From positions 37,112 through 101,111 of the forward strand of contig LJSU01000035.1 in the NCBI GenBank assembly GCA_001314705.1: a DNA stretch of 64,000 nt, given 5' to 3'. Shown in pieces: positions 17,028-25,744 of this stretch (the first letter of the stretch is position 1; every line of letters starts with the position of its first letter). Under the pieces are notes generated by a model. It did no database searches. It had not been told where the DNA came from and saw only the letters and a program-made list of their open reading frames with translations. Source of the stretch: Rhodobacteraceae bacterium HLUCCO07. GTDB taxonomy: Bacteria > Pseudomonadota > Alphaproteobacteria > Rhodobacterales > Rhodobacteraceae. Position numbers and translations under genes: made by a program.

Positions 17028-19054
17028 TTCAGGGCCTTTCGGATCAGCGCGTCGGCGGCAATGGCGCCGGTCGCAGTGCAGATGAGCGGATTCACTTCAA
17101 CCTCTTCGAGGTCATCGAGATTGGCAAGGGCATAGGCCTGAACCGCTTCGATGGCGTCCAGAGCCGCCCCAAGGTCGGCGATGGTTTTGCCGCGAAACCC
17201 GGCCAGCAGGGGAAATGCCCGCAGCCCGCGCAGCGCGTGTTCAATGTCGCTTCGCGCGGCGGGCAGCAAGAGCGAGGCGCTGTCCTCCAGAAGCTCGGTC
17301 AGAACCCCGCCCGCGGCGAGCGTCAGGACAAACCCGTGCGCCGGGTCGCGCGTGACCCCGATCAGAAGCTCTGCCACCGCGCCCTGCACCATTTCCTCGA
17401 TCAGGAAGGCGTCGCATGGCATGTTGGCAGCCGCCGCCTCGATGTCGCTCGCGTCGAGGTTCAACCGCACCACCCCCGCCTCGGACTTGTGCGCAACCCC
17501 GACGCCCTTGAGCGCGAGCGGCGGATTTAGACGCGCGGCCTCGGCCGCGCATTCCGCGACCGAAAGCGCAATGCCACCGCGCGGAATGGCAAGCCCATGC
17601 CGGGCCAGCGCCGGTTTGGCCTCGGCCTCCGTCAGGGTTTCAGCCGCCCGGGTCGTGCCACCGGATCGCCCGAGCGCTACGGGCGCGGGGCAGGGCGGGG
17701 ATCGACGCACCGCCGCTTGCGCCGCGCCGATCGCCTCGTGCACGCCCTGCAACGGCACCACGCCTCCCGCGATCAGCTGCTTGGCGACATCTTCGGGCAT
17801 CAACTCGGGCAGGGTGGACACGACGGCCACGTTCCGACCCGTGCGCGCCCGTGTTTCCAGCGCGGCGCGGGTGGCACAGTCCCAATCCGCGGCATCGGTA
17901 TGCGGATAATCCACGATCAGGAGCGTCAACGCGATCTCCGGCCCGGTCATGGCCGAAAACACCCGCGTCATCGCCTCGGTGTCGCGCCAGATATAGGTGT
18001 GATAATCGAGCGGGTTGGCCAACGCGACCCGGGGGCCCAGCACATCGCGCAGCGTCTCGCGCTGGGTGGGATCGAGCGGCGGAAACCGCACCGCGCGCCC
18101 ATGTGCCGTATCGGCCACAAGGCTGGCCTCTCCCCCCGAACAACTGACCGAGGCAAGCGTGTCGGCCTCCAGCGCCCCGGTCACGTGCAGGAGCTTGAGC
18201 GTTTCAAGAAAACCCGGCAGATCACCCACGCGCGCGATGCCAAGGCGGTCGAGCAGGGCCTGCGCCCCGGCATCCCCACCGGCCAGCGACGCGGTATGCG
18301 ATACCGTGGCCGCGCGTGCCTGATCCGACCGGCCCACCTTGATCGCGACCAGCGGCACGCCCTTGTCATGGGCCTTGCGGGCGAGGGTTTCCCACGCCCT
18401 CAGATCGGCAAACCCCTCGACATGCAGCCCGATGGCCGTGACCCGCGGATCGTCAAGAAGCGCCGCCGCGATCTCGGCCTGCGTGGTCTGGGCCATGTTC
18501 CCGCATGTGACCGTATAGGCAATCGGCAGGGCGCGGCGCTGCATCGTCAGGTTTATGGCGATATTCGAACTTTGGGTGAGGATCGCAACCCCCCTCTCGA
18601 CCCGGCCAGCGCCGTGCTGATCCGGCCAGAGCAGTGCGCCGTCAAGCGCATTGATGAAGCCATAACAATTCGGCCCGAGGATCGGCATGTCCCCCGCCGC
18701 GGCGATCAGCTTTTCCTGGAGCGCCTGCGAGCGGTCGTCTTCGGCCTGCGCCTCGGCAAAGCCCGAGGCGAAACAGACCGCGCCGCCCGCGCCCATCCGC
18801 GACAGGGCCGCCACCGCCTCGACCGTGGCTTCGCGGTTGATACCGACAAAGGCCGCGTCGGGCGCATCGGGCAGGTCTTCGAGCCGCGCAAAGGCGGGCA
18901 CGCCCGCAACCACGCGCGCCTTGGGGTGAACCGGCCAGATCGCCCCCTCGAACCCCATCCTGCGCGATTGCTCGATCACCTGAGCACACCACGCGCCGCC
19001 GCCGATCACGGCGATCGAGCGGGGCCGGAAAAGTCTTGAAAGGTCGCGCACCAT
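17024..19054 (-). CDS. NDP-forming acyl-CoA ligase (fused alpha/beta)
   Basis: 676 aa single-chain acyl-CoA synthetase of the acetate-CoA ligase (ADP-forming) type. It has a CoA-binding domain (LFRPRSIAVIGGG, about 1-125), succinyl-CoA-ligase-like domains with ILGPNCYGF and the phospho-His loop TVSHTASLAG, then a C-terminal ATP-grasp domain (about 470-676; PLALKGVGVAHKSEAGVV, LIEEMVQGAVAELLIGV, LEEVEVNPLI). It would activate the acid used by the adjacent CaiD-type hydratase, in place of the AMP-forming CaiC. Overlaps caiD by 4 nt and follows the acyl-CoA dehydrogenase by 14 bp, so one operon. Confidence 0.87.
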   Translation of the reverse strand: MVRDLSRLFRPRSIAVIGGGAWCAQVIEQSRRMGFEGAIWPVHPKARVVAGVPAFARLEDLPDAPDAAFVGINREATVEAVAALSRMGAGGAVCFASGFAEAQAEDDRSQALQEKLIAAAGDMPILGPNCYGFINALDGALLWPDQHGAGRVERGVAILTQSSNIAINLTMQRRALPIAYTVTCGNMAQTTQAEIAAALLDDPRVTAIGLHVEGFADLRAWETLARKAHDKGVPLVAIKVGRSDQARAATVSHTASLAGGDAGAQALLDRLGIARVGDLPGFLETLKLLHVTGALEADTLASVSCSGGEASLVADTAHGRAVRFPPLDPTQRETLRDVLGPRVALANPLDYHTYIWRDTEAMTRVFSAMTGPEIALTLLIVDYPHTDAADWDCATRAALETRARTGRNVAVVSTLPELMPEDVAKQLIAGGVVPLQGVHEAIGAAQAAVRRSPPCPAPVALGRSGGTTRAAETLTEAEAKPALARHGLAIPRGGIALSVAECAAEAARLNPPLALKGVGVAHKSEAGVVRLNLDASDIEAAAANMPCDAFLIEEMVQGAVAELLIGVTRDPAHGFVLTLAAGGVLTELLEDSASLLLPAARSDIEHALRGLRAFPLLAGFRGKTIADLGAALDAIEAVQAYALANLDDLEEVEVNPLICTATGAIAADALIRKALK

Positions 19055-19068
19055 GGGGCTCGTCCGCC

Positions 19069-20232
19069 TCAACCGCCCAGGGGCCGCAGCAATTCGCGGC
19101 TGATGATATGGCGCTGAATTTCCGACGTGCCTTCCCAGATGCGTTCCAACCGCGCATCGCGCCAGATGCGTTCCAGCGGCAATTCCTCCATCAATCCCAT
19201 GCCACCATGGATCTGGATCGCCTCGTCCGCGATCATCCCCAACACCTCGGTGGCCTTGAGCTTGGCCATCGACATGTCGGCCTCGGTCACGGTGCCCTGG
19301 TCGAATTTCCACGCCGCTTCCCATGTCAGAAGCTCCGCCGCCTTCAGCTCCATCGCCATGTCGGCCAGCTTGAAACTCACCCCCTGGAACTTGCCGATCT
19401 GCTGGCCGAACTGCTTGCGTTCCGCGGCATAGGAAATCGCGTGTTGCAAGGCCCGGTCGGCCCGGCCAAGACAGGTCGCCGCCACCTGGAGCCGCGTCGC
19501 CCCCAGCCAGTCATTGGCAACCTGGAACCCCTTGTGAACCTCGCCCAGCACGGCCGATTTCGGCAGCCGGCAGTTGTCGAATTCGAGGATCGCATTGGTG
19601 TATCCCCGGTGCGACACGTTGCGATAGCCCGCGCGCACGGCGAACCCGGGCGTGCCCTTGTCGACGAAAAAGGCGGTGATGAGCTTCTTGGGGCCGCGCG
19701 GGGTGTCCTCTTCTCCCGTGGCCATGAACACGATCGCGAAATCGGCGATATCGGCATGGCTGATGAAATGCTTGGTCCCGTCGAGGATGAAGTCGTCGCC
19801 GTCCTGCCGCGCGGTGGCCTTCATCCCGCGCAGGTCCGACCCCGCCCCCGGCTCGGTCATCGCAAGGCAATCCCAGGTCTCGCCGCGGATGCAGGGGTAG
19901 AGGTATTTCTCCTTCTGTTCCTCCGTGCCGGCCAGCAGGATGTTCGACGGCCGCGCCACACAGGTCCAGTGCAGCGCGTAATTGGCCCGCCCCAGTTCCT
20001 TCTCGTAGAGCAGCCAGCTCAGTGTATCGAGACCCGCGCCCCCCACCTCTTCGGGCATGTTGGCGGCGTAAAGCCCCGCTTCGATCGCCTTGGCCTGCAC
20101 CTCGCGGATCAACTCCATGCGCAGATGGCCGCTGCGCTCCACCTCGGCCTCATGCGGGTAAAGCTCGTTCTCGACGAAACCGCGCGTGGTTTCGACAATC
20201 ATCCGCTGCTCGTCGCTCAGATCGAATCGCAT
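19069..20232 (-). CDS. Acyl-CoA dehydrogenase
   Basis: 387 aa FAD enzyme introducing a 2,3-double bond into acyl-CoA, passing electrons to ETF. Seen: MTEPGAGSDLRGM (flavin binding), the RKQFGQQIGKFQGVSFKLADM helix, IQIHGGMGL and the catalytic-base loop IWEGTSEIQRHI, whose Glu is present. In this operon it may act as a gamma-butyrobetainyl/crotonobetainyl-CoA type reductase or dehydrogenase, but its sequence is that of a general short-chain enzyme rather than a close CaiA. First gene of the operon, divergent from the GlxA-type regulator across 76 bp. Confidence 0.9.
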   Translation of the reverse strand: MRFDLSDEQRMIVETTRGFVENELYPHEAEVERSGHLRMELIREVQAKAIEAGLYAANMPEEVGGAGLDTLSWLLYEKELGRANYALHWTCVARPSNILLAGTEEQKEKYLYPCIRGETWDCLAMTEPGAGSDLRGMKATARQDGDDFILDGTKHFISHADIADFAIVFMATGEEDTPRGPKKLITAFFVDKGTPGFAVRAGYRNVSHRGYTNAILEFDNCRLPKSAVLGEVHKGFQVANDWLGATRLQVAATCLGRADRALQHAISYAAERKQFGQQIGKFQGVSFKLADMAMELKAAELLTWEAAWKFDQGTVTEADMSMAKLKATEVLGMIADEAIQIHGGMGLMEELPLERIWRDARLERIWEGTSEIQRHIISRELLRPLGG

Positions 20233-20249
20233 GGTTTTTCCTGTCCTAG

Positions 20250-20284
20250 TTGCCTCCCGGCAGGCTATGACGGGTCGGAGGCAA
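20250..20284. promoter_or_regulatory. Perfect inverted repeat in the divergent regulatory gap
   Basis: TTGCCTCC at 20250-20257 and its exact complement GGAGGCAA at 20277-20284, 19 nt apart, within the 76-bp gap between the acyl-CoA dehydrogenase and the GlxA-type regulator. Position fits an operator controlling both directions. A hairpin in the leader of the regulator transcript is the alternative. Confidence 0.4.
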
Positions 20285-20308
20285 ATTCATGCAGAATCGG
20301 AGCGGATC

Positions 20309-21253
20309 ATGCAGACATGGTTGAAACCGCACGCCGCGATGCAGCAGGTGGATATTGTCCTTTTCGATCATTTCTCGGCCCTTTGCCTTGCCAACACGGT
20401 CGAGCCGATGCGCGCGGCCAACATGCTGGCCGGGCGCGGGCTCTATCGCTGGCGGTTCCTGACCGTGACCGGGGCCTCGGCCACGTCGTCGAGCGGCATG
20501 AGGGTAGAGGCCGATGGCGCACTGGCGGGGCATCGCGGTGACATGCTGATCGCGATGCCCTCCTATCATTACGGGGCGCACGCCGTGCCGCCCACCTTGC
20601 GCGCGCTGCGCGCGGCGGCAGGGCGCTATGACATGCTGGCGGGCTTCGACACGGGCAGTTGGCTGCTGGCGGCCGCCGGTCTGCTCGACGGTTATCGCGC
20701 CACGATTCACTGGGAAGAGATGTCGCGCTTCGAGGAAGCCTTTCCCGAGGTCGAGGCGCGAAGGCAACGTCATGTCACCGACCGCGGCAGGCTCACCTGT
20801 TCCGGTGCGCAGGCGGCGTTCGACCTGATGGCGGCGCTGATCGGCGCGCGCCATGGCCATGCCCTGCGGATCGAGCTCGAGGCGCTGTTCATGAATGCCG
20901 ACACCGCCGCCCCCGGCGACCTGCCCCGCCCGCGCGGCAGGACGGTGGCCCGCGCCGTGGCGCTGATGCAGGCCAACCTCGAAACGCCGCTCACCATCGC
21001 GGCGATCGCGCGCCAGCTTGGTCGCAGCCGCCGGTCGCTCGAAACCCGCATGTCGCAAGAGCTCGGCGCCGGGCCGCAGGTCGTCTACAAGCGGCTGCGG
21101 CTCCTTAAGGCGCGCAAACTCGTCCTCGAAACCGATCTTGCCGTGGCTGAAATCGCCCTGCGCAGCGGTTATCAGGACCCCGCCGCGATGACCCGCGCCT
21201 TTCGCAGCGAATTCGGCCAGACTCCGCGCCAGATGCGGGGCGAACCCCGTTAG
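20309..21253 (+). CDS. GlxA/CdhR-type AraC-family transcriptional regulator
   Basis: 314 aa. The N-terminal domain (about 10-190) is a DJ-1/PfpI-like glutamine-amidotransferase fold (DIVLFDHFSALCLANTVEPM, MLAGFDTGSWLLAAAGLLDG); the usual nucleophile Cys is not evident, as is common in regulators. The C-terminal domain has two helix-turn-helix motifs (TIAAIARQLGRSRRSLETRM; AEIALRSGYQDPAAMTRAFR). Relatives include CdhR and GbdR, which control carnitine and glycine-betaine catabolism; divergent placement next to a CaiD-type operon agrees. The ATG at 20309 has GGAG about 7 nt upstream. Confidence 0.87.
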   Translation: MQTWLKPHAAMQQVDIVLFDHFSALCLANTVEPMRAANMLAGRGLYRWRFLTVTGASATSSSGMRVEADGALAGHRGDMLIAMPSYHYGAHAVPPTLRALRAAAGRYDMLAGFDTGSWLLAAAGLLDGYRATIHWEEMSRFEEAFPEVEARRQRHVTDRGRLTCSGAQAAFDLMAALIGARHGHALRIELEALFMNADTAAPGDLPRPRGRTVARAVALMQANLETPLTIAAIARQLGRSRRSLETRMSQELGAGPQVVYKRLRLLKARKLVLETDLAVAEIALRSGYQDPAAMTRAFRSEFGQTPRQMRGEPR

Positions 21254-21257
21254 CGGC

Positions 21258-22013
21258 TCAGGATGCGTAATTCGACCCTTCCTCGTCCAGAATGGCCTTC
21301 AATTCGCTCAGATGCCGTTCGTCCTGTTCGGGATAGGCTTCGAGCTCGCGCGCGGTCTTCTCGGCAATCTCGTCCGGCAGCACCCGCAAGGGCTGCCCGG
21401 TTTGCAGCGCGCGGATATAGGTCTCGGCCGCACGCTCGAAATAATAGAGCCGGTTGAACGTCTCGGCCACCGTCTCGCCGATGACCATGACGCCGTGATT
21501 GCCCATGATCAGCACCTTTTTCGCCGGGTCCGTCAAGAGGTCGGCGCAGCGTTCGCCCTCTTCCTCGAAGGCCAGCCCGCCATAATGGTCGTCGATCACG
21601 TAGCGGTTGAAGAAGGTCGCACAGTTCTGGTCGATGGGCGGCAGGCTCGAATCCGCGAGGCTGGCCAGAACCGTCGCGTGGATCGAATGCACATGCATGG
21701 CACAGCGCGCATGACGGCAATGCCGGTGAATCCCGCCATGCAGGCCCCAGGCCGTCGGGTCGGGCGCATCCGGACCTTCGAGGGTTTCGGGGTCGTTCGC
21801 GTCCACCTCGATGAGGTCGCTGGCCTTGATGCGGGAAAAATGCACCTGGTTGGGATTCATCAGGAACCGCGTTCCGTCAGCGTTGATGGCAAGGCTGAAA
21901 TGGTTGGCGACACCTTCATGCAGGTTGAGCCGCGCGGTCCAGCGAAACGCCGCCGCAAGGTCCACCCTTTCCTGCCAGTGCTCCATGTTCGGGCGAAGAT
22001 TTGTCACGCTCAT
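21258..22013 (-). CDS. Class II aldolase/adducin family protein
   Basis: 251 aa. Seen: ARLNLHEGVANHFSLAINAD (phosphate-binding type loop), the zinc-site HVHSIHATVLASL with two His, and later GNHGVMVIGETVAETFNRLYYFERAAETYI with the third His. The fold cleaves or decarboxylates small hydroxy-acids or sugars using Zn2+. The ATG at 22013 has AAAGGAG upstream. It faces the regulator gene, 4 bp from stop to stop, and lies after the VOC gene on the same strand. Substrate unknown; many non-sugar family members occur in catabolic clusters. Confidence 0.85.
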   Translation of the reverse strand: MSVTNLRPNMEHWQERVDLAAAFRWTARLNLHEGVANHFSLAINADGTRFLMNPNQVHFSRIKASDLIEVDANDPETLEGPDAPDPTAWGLHGGIHRHCRHARCAMHVHSIHATVLASLADSSLPPIDQNCATFFNRYVIDDHYGGLAFEEEGERCADLLTDPAKKVLIMGNHGVMVIGETVAETFNRLYYFERAAETYIRALQTGQPLRVLPDEIAEKTARELEAYPEQDERHLSELKAILDEEGSNYAS

Positions 22014-22039
22014 CGGGGTCTCCTTTGGATCAGGTGAAT

Positions 22040-22477
22040 TCAGGAAATGTCGTGGCTCGGCAACGGGCGCGATGGCACCCACGCATAGCCGTCGCCGTCA
22101 AGGATATAGGCTTCGCGCAGACCGTGCGGTTTGTCGCGCGGGGCCTGCAGGATCGTCAGCCCGGCGGCCTCGGCCCGTTCAGTGGCCGTGTCCGGGTCGC
22201 TGTCATAGAGCCGGATTTCGATACCCCCGCCACGGGGCGGGTTCTCCGGCAGGACGTTCAGAAGCGGGTTCCGCGCATAGGTCGTGTCGGAATGCAGCTG
22301 AAAGAGCTGATCGCCATAGGTCATGATGGCGAAATCCTCGGACAGGCGATGCGCGCCCATGTCGAACACCGCAACGAGGGTCGCCGCCGTGGCCTCGACA
22401 TCGCGCACGAGGATATTCAGCCCGATCCCGCGAAGGGACGCGCCGAACTCTTCCGGGCTCACTGTCTCGTAATCCAT
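22040..22477 (-). CDS. VOC (glyoxalase/dioxygenase) superfamily protein
   Basis: 145 aa with a beta-alpha-beta-beta-beta module: GLNILVRDVEATAATLVAVFDMGAH, FAIMTYGDQLFQLHSD and the second half IEIRLYDSDPDTATERAEAAGL ending EAYILDGDGYAWVPSRP. His in LFQLHSD and Glu in GIEIRLYD could be metal ligands. Starts MDYETVSPEEF at 22477; the ribosome-binding site is weak. Probably cotranscribed with the class II aldolase 26 bp downstream. The reaction is not predictable. Confidence 0.75.
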   Translation of the reverse strand: MDYETVSPEEFGASLRGIGLNILVRDVEATAATLVAVFDMGAHRLSEDFAIMTYGDQLFQLHSDTTYARNPLLNVLPENPPRGGGIEIRLYDSDPDTATERAEAAGLTILQAPRDKPHGLREAYILDGDGYAWVPSRPLPSHDIS

Positions 22478-22605
22478 TTCGCCGCACCTGCGATCCTTGC
22501 CCTTGTGCAACTTGATCCTGGGGCACGGGCATGTCAACGTGCCGTGATCCGCCGATTGCTTATCGCCGCGTCCGGGCTGAAATGGCCACCAGAACGGAGT
22601 CCCTG

Positions 22606-24084
22606 ATGACCAAGCCCGAGTCGGAGTTTCTTTCGCCCGAGCCGCCCGCGCCGGAACTGTTCATGGATGCCGCGCAGGCGGTCGAACGCCTCTGCGCGCT
22701 CTATGAAGATGCGATCGGATTCCTCAAGACCCGTTTTCTCGCCGCCATCGCGGGTGACCTGCCACCGGCCCATGTGCGCGCCTTCTATCCGCAAATCCGA
22801 CTCGTCACGACGAGTTTCGCCGAGATCGACAGCCGGTTGAGCTTTGGCCACGTCTCCGACCCCGGAGCCCATGCGGCCACGATCACGCGCCCCGATCTTT
22901 TCGGCAACTACCTGCGCCAGCAGATCGCCCTCCTGATCGAGAACCACGGTGTTCCGGTGGAAATCGGGGTATCCGACACCCCGATCCCCGTGCATTTCGC
23001 CATGTCGTCCGACCCCGACATACTGGTGCCGCATCAGGGGGCGGCCGGTTTCACCTTGCGTGACCTCTTCGACGTGCCGGATCTGGCCACGACCAATGAC
23101 GACATCGTCAACGGCACCCACGATCCCGGCCCGGGCGGCGCGGGGCCGCTTGCCCCCTTCTCCGCGCAGCGGGTCGACTATTCGCTGGCGCGGCTGTCGC
23201 ATTATACCGCCACCGACCCCGAGCATTTCCAGAATTTCGTGCTTTTCACCAACTACCAGTTCTACGTGAACGAGTTCGAGGAATTCGCCAGAAAGGCATT
23301 GGCTGACCCCGCCAGCGGCTATGTGAGTTTCGTTGCCACCGGCAATGCCGAGATCCGCGAGCCCGACGCCCCCTTGCCGAGGCCCGCCAAGCTTCCGCAG
23401 ATGCCGGCCTATCACCTGAAACGCGAGAACGGGTCGGGGATCACCCTCGTCAATATCGGGGTGGGGCCGTCGAACGCCAAGACCGCCACCGACCACATCG
23501 CGGTGCTGCGTCCATATGCGTGGATCATGGTTGGCCATTGCGCGGGCCTGCGCAACAGCCAGAGCCTGGGCGATTTCGTTCTGGCCCACGCCTATCTGCG
23601 CGAGGACCGCGTGCTCGACGATGACCTGCCGATCTGGGTACCGGTTCCACCGCTGGCCGAAATCCAGATCGCGCTGGAACGGGCGGTGGCCAGCGAGACA
23701 CGGCTGGACGGCTATGATCTCAAGAAGGTGATGCGCACCGGTACCGTGGCCAGCTTCGACAACCGCAACTGGGAACTGCGCGAGACCCACGGCCCGGTGC
23801 AACGTCTGAGCCAGAGCCGCGCCATCGCGCTCGATATGGAAAGCGCGACCATCGCCGCGAACGGCTTCCGGTTCCGGGTGCCCTATGGCACGCTCTTGTG
23901 CGTCTCGGACAAGCCGCTTCATGGCGAGTTGAAGCTGCCGGGCATGGCCAGCGATTTCTACAAGGGGCAGGTCGAACGTCACCTGATGATCGGGATTCGC
24001 GCCATGGAATACCTCCGCGACATGCCGCTCGAACGTATCCACAGCCGCAAATTGCGCAGTTTCAACGAAACGGCATTCCTTTGA
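22606..24084 (+). CDS. amn: AMP nucleosidase
   Basis: Hydrolyses AMP to adenine and ribose 5-phosphate, a purine-pool control step. 492 aa, near the usual 484. The N-terminal Amn domain (about 15-190) is followed by a nucleoside-phosphorylase fold: ITLVNIGVGPSNAKTATDHI, AWIMVGHCAGLRNSQSLGDFVL, ALDMESATIAANGFRFRVPY and LLCVSDKPLHGE, with the ribose-binding Glu in DMES. The ATG at 22606 has CGGAG 7 nt upstream, preferred over upstream ATGs. Upstream and downstream neighbours are unrelated. Confidence 0.94.
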   Translation: MTKPESEFLSPEPPAPELFMDAAQAVERLCALYEDAIGFLKTRFLAAIAGDLPPAHVRAFYPQIRLVTTSFAEIDSRLSFGHVSDPGAHAATITRPDLFGNYLRQQIALLIENHGVPVEIGVSDTPIPVHFAMSSDPDILVPHQGAAGFTLRDLFDVPDLATTNDDIVNGTHDPGPGGAGPLAPFSAQRVDYSLARLSHYTATDPEHFQNFVLFTNYQFYVNEFEEFARKALADPASGYVSFVATGNAEIREPDAPLPRPAKLPQMPAYHLKRENGSGITLVNIGVGPSNAKTATDHIAVLRPYAWIMVGHCAGLRNSQSLGDFVLAHAYLREDRVLDDDLPIWVPVPPLAEIQIALERAVASETRLDGYDLKKVMRTGTVASFDNRNWELRETHGPVQRLSQSRAIALDMESATIAANGFRFRVPYGTLLCVSDKPLHGELKLPGMASDFYKGQVERHLMIGIRAMEYLRDMPLERIHSRKLRSFNETAFL

Positions 24085-24093
24085 CCGGGTGTA

Positions 24094-24129
24094 AAATGGC
24101 ACAAAATGCACGTTTTTGGCTTGCCATTT
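24094..24129. promoter_or_regulatory. Inverted repeat between amn and hup
   Basis: AAATGGCA at 24094-24101 and its exact complement TGCCATTT at 24122-24129, 20 nt apart, in an A/T-rich stretch just after amn and upstream of the HU promoter. It could form the end of the amn transcript or be an operator for hup; there is no T-run after the second arm. Confidence 0.3.
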
Positions 24130-24140
24130 GCCACTATTCG

Positions 24141-24169
24141 TTGTGTTCCTAACCTATATTCCGTTATAT
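24141..24169 (+). promoter_or_regulatory. Candidate sigma-70 promoter for hup
   Basis: TTGTGT (-35) and TTATAT (-10) with 17 nt between, in the most A/T-rich stretch near the gene. This would start transcription about 40 nt before the HU start codon. Confidence 0.5.
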
Positions 24170-24216
24170 CACGGCAATGAGGCCCAAGTGATCGGGCAGA
24201 TGCAAGGAGACCCAAA

Positions 24217-24504
24217 ATGGCAAAACCGATGACCAAGACCCAGCTTGTTGCCGCCCTGGCCGACGAAATGGGCAGCGACAAGAAAACCGCAGGCGGCGCG
24301 CTCGATGCGATCGTCTCGATCATCACCCGCGAAGTTTCGGGTGGCGGCGCCGTCACCCTGCCGGGCGTGGGCAAGATCTACTGCCGCGAACGCCCCGAGC
24401 GGATGGTGCGCAACCCCGCGACCGGCGAACAGATCAAGAAAGACGCCGACAAGGTGGTCAAGATGACCATCGCCAAGGCGCTCAAGGACAGCGTGAACGG
24501 CTGA
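24217..24504 (+). CDS. hup: HU-family DNA-binding protein
   Basis: 95 aa histone-like protein that bends DNA as a dimer. Seen: MTKTQLVAALADEMGSDKKTA (N-terminal helices), GGGAVTLPGVGKIYC, and the beta-arm with RPERMVRNPATGEQI, where the RNPxTG hallmark inserts the DNA-kinking Pro. AGGAGA upstream, strong-looking promoter at 24141 and a clear terminator at 24527 indicate a short monocistronic, highly expressed gene. The N-terminus MAKPMTKTQL is the alphaproteobacterial form. Confidence 0.96.
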   Translation: MAKPMTKTQLVAALADEMGSDKKTAGGALDAIVSIITREVSGGGAVTLPGVGKIYCRERPERMVRNPATGEQIKKDADKVVKMTIAKALKDSVNG

Positions 24505-24526
24505 ACCCGTCCGGATTCCGCTTCCC

Positions 24527-24552
24527 AAGGCCACCCGTACGGGTGGCCTTTT
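24527..24552 (+). terminator. Rho-independent terminator of hup
   Basis: Perfect 10-bp stem AAGGCCACCC / GGGTGGCCTT with loop GTAC, followed by further T residues, 22 nt after the hup stop. The clearest terminator in the window. Confidence 0.9.
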
Positions 24553-24633
24553 CATTTCGTGCCCTTGCCGTTCCCGCCGCGCGGCAGTTAACTGCGCAAC
24601 GAACACCGGACGCGACACGAGGCGAGACACCAG

Positions 24634-25506
24634 ATGAACCTGCGCGCAATCCTGATGGGCCTGGCCTTTGCCCTGATGTGGTCCTCGGCCTTCACTTCGG
24701 CCCGTGTCATCGTCGCCTATGCGCCGCCCATGGGCTCGCTCGCGCTCAGGTTCTTCATCTCGGGGCTGATCGGCGTGGCGATCGCCCTTGCCCTTGGCCA
24801 GACGCTGCGCCTCACCCGGGCGCAATGGCGCGCCACGATCATCTTCGGGATCTGCCAGAACGCGCTCTATCTCGGCCTCAATTTCGTTGCCATGCAATGG
24901 ATCGAGGCGGGCCTTGCCTCGATCATCGCCAGCACCATGCCGCTCATCGTGGCACTGCTGGGGCGGGTGTTCCTGGGCGACGCGCTCAGCCCGATGGCGT
25001 TCTTCGGCCTTGTCATCGGCTTTGTCGGGGTCGGGCTGATCATGGGCGGGCGACTCGATGGCGGGCTCGACTGGACCGGGGTCACCCTGTGCATCATCGG
25101 CGCCATCGCCCTTGCGGTGGCCACGCTCTCGGTGCGCGGCGCCTCGTCTGGGGGCAACGTGATGATGATCGTGGGGCTTCAGATGTTCGTGGGCGCGGCC
25201 GGCCTTGCCGTGGTGTCGGCCCTGACCGAGACCATGACCGTGACCTGGTCCTGGCAGCTTGTCGTTGCCTTCATCTACACAACGATCGTGCCGGGGCTGA
25301 TGGCCACATGGGTCTGGTTCACGCTGGTCAACCAGATCGGTGCGGTCAAGGCCGCGACCTTCCATTTTCTCAACCCGTTCTTCGGTGTCGCGGTGGCCGC
25401 AGTATTCCTTGGCGAGAAGATGGGCACGCTCGACGTGATCGGCGTGGCCACCGTCGCGGCGGGTATCCTCGCGGTGCAATTGTCGAAACAGCGCCCTGTG
25501 GTCTGA
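24634..25506 (+). CDS. DMT/EamA-family transporter
   Basis: 290 aa inner-membrane protein with ten predicted helices in two EamA repeats. Seen: LMWSSAFTSARVIVAYAPP in helix 1-2, LSPMAFFGLVIGFVGVGLIMGG closing repeat one, and FHFLNPFFGVAVAAVFLGEKMGTLDVIGV in repeat two, the usual family signature. Probably exports an amino acid or similar metabolite; the substrate is unknown. It stands alone between the HU terminator and the R1 repeat. Distinct in sequence from the EamA protein at 10574. Confidence 0.9.
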   Translation: MNLRAILMGLAFALMWSSAFTSARVIVAYAPPMGSLALRFFISGLIGVAIALALGQTLRLTRAQWRATIIFGICQNALYLGLNFVAMQWIEAGLASIIASTMPLIVALLGRVFLGDALSPMAFFGLVIGFVGVGLIMGGRLDGGLDWTGVTLCIIGAIALAVATLSVRGASSGGNVMMIVGLQMFVGAAGLAVVSALTETMTVTWSWQLVVAFIYTTIVPGLMATWVWFTLVNQIGAVKAATFHFLNPFFGVAVAAVFLGEKMGTLDVIGVATVAAGILAVQLSKQRPVV

Positions 25507-25554
25507 TGGGGCAGATGCCCGACAGGCACGGGCCTTGTTGATCAAACTTGCTTA

Positions 25555-25716
25555 CGCCCGGAATAGCGGCGAAGCCGCCCGGGCAGCCCCGATGGCCGGG
25601 TGCTTTTGAGAGGTAGCGCGCCATTCCGGGTAAGGGATGACGTTGCGGGATAAAGTGCCCGACGCCGATGTTACAAGCACCCGACCGCGGCCCGGTGCTA
25701 CCCTATCCTTTGGCGC
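25555..25716 (+). repeat. R1 intergenic repeat, copy B
   Basis: Opens CGCCCGGAATAGCGGCGAAG, whose GGCG/CGCC arms form a small hairpin, then GGCCGGGTGCTTT, AAGGGATGACGTTG, GATAAAGTGCCC and CACCCGACCGCGGCCCGGTG. It ends 28 bp before the stop of the AEC transporter gene. Copy C, in the same orientation, lies just beyond that gene's start. Confidence 0.75.
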
Positions 25717-25744
25717 CGGTTGAACTCGATTTGCTGCCACCACC

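Noticed and set aside
19036-20541. Plus-strand open reading frame of about 500 codons
   Set aside because: Lies over the acyl-CoA dehydrogenase and into the regulator in another frame; no recognisable protein features.
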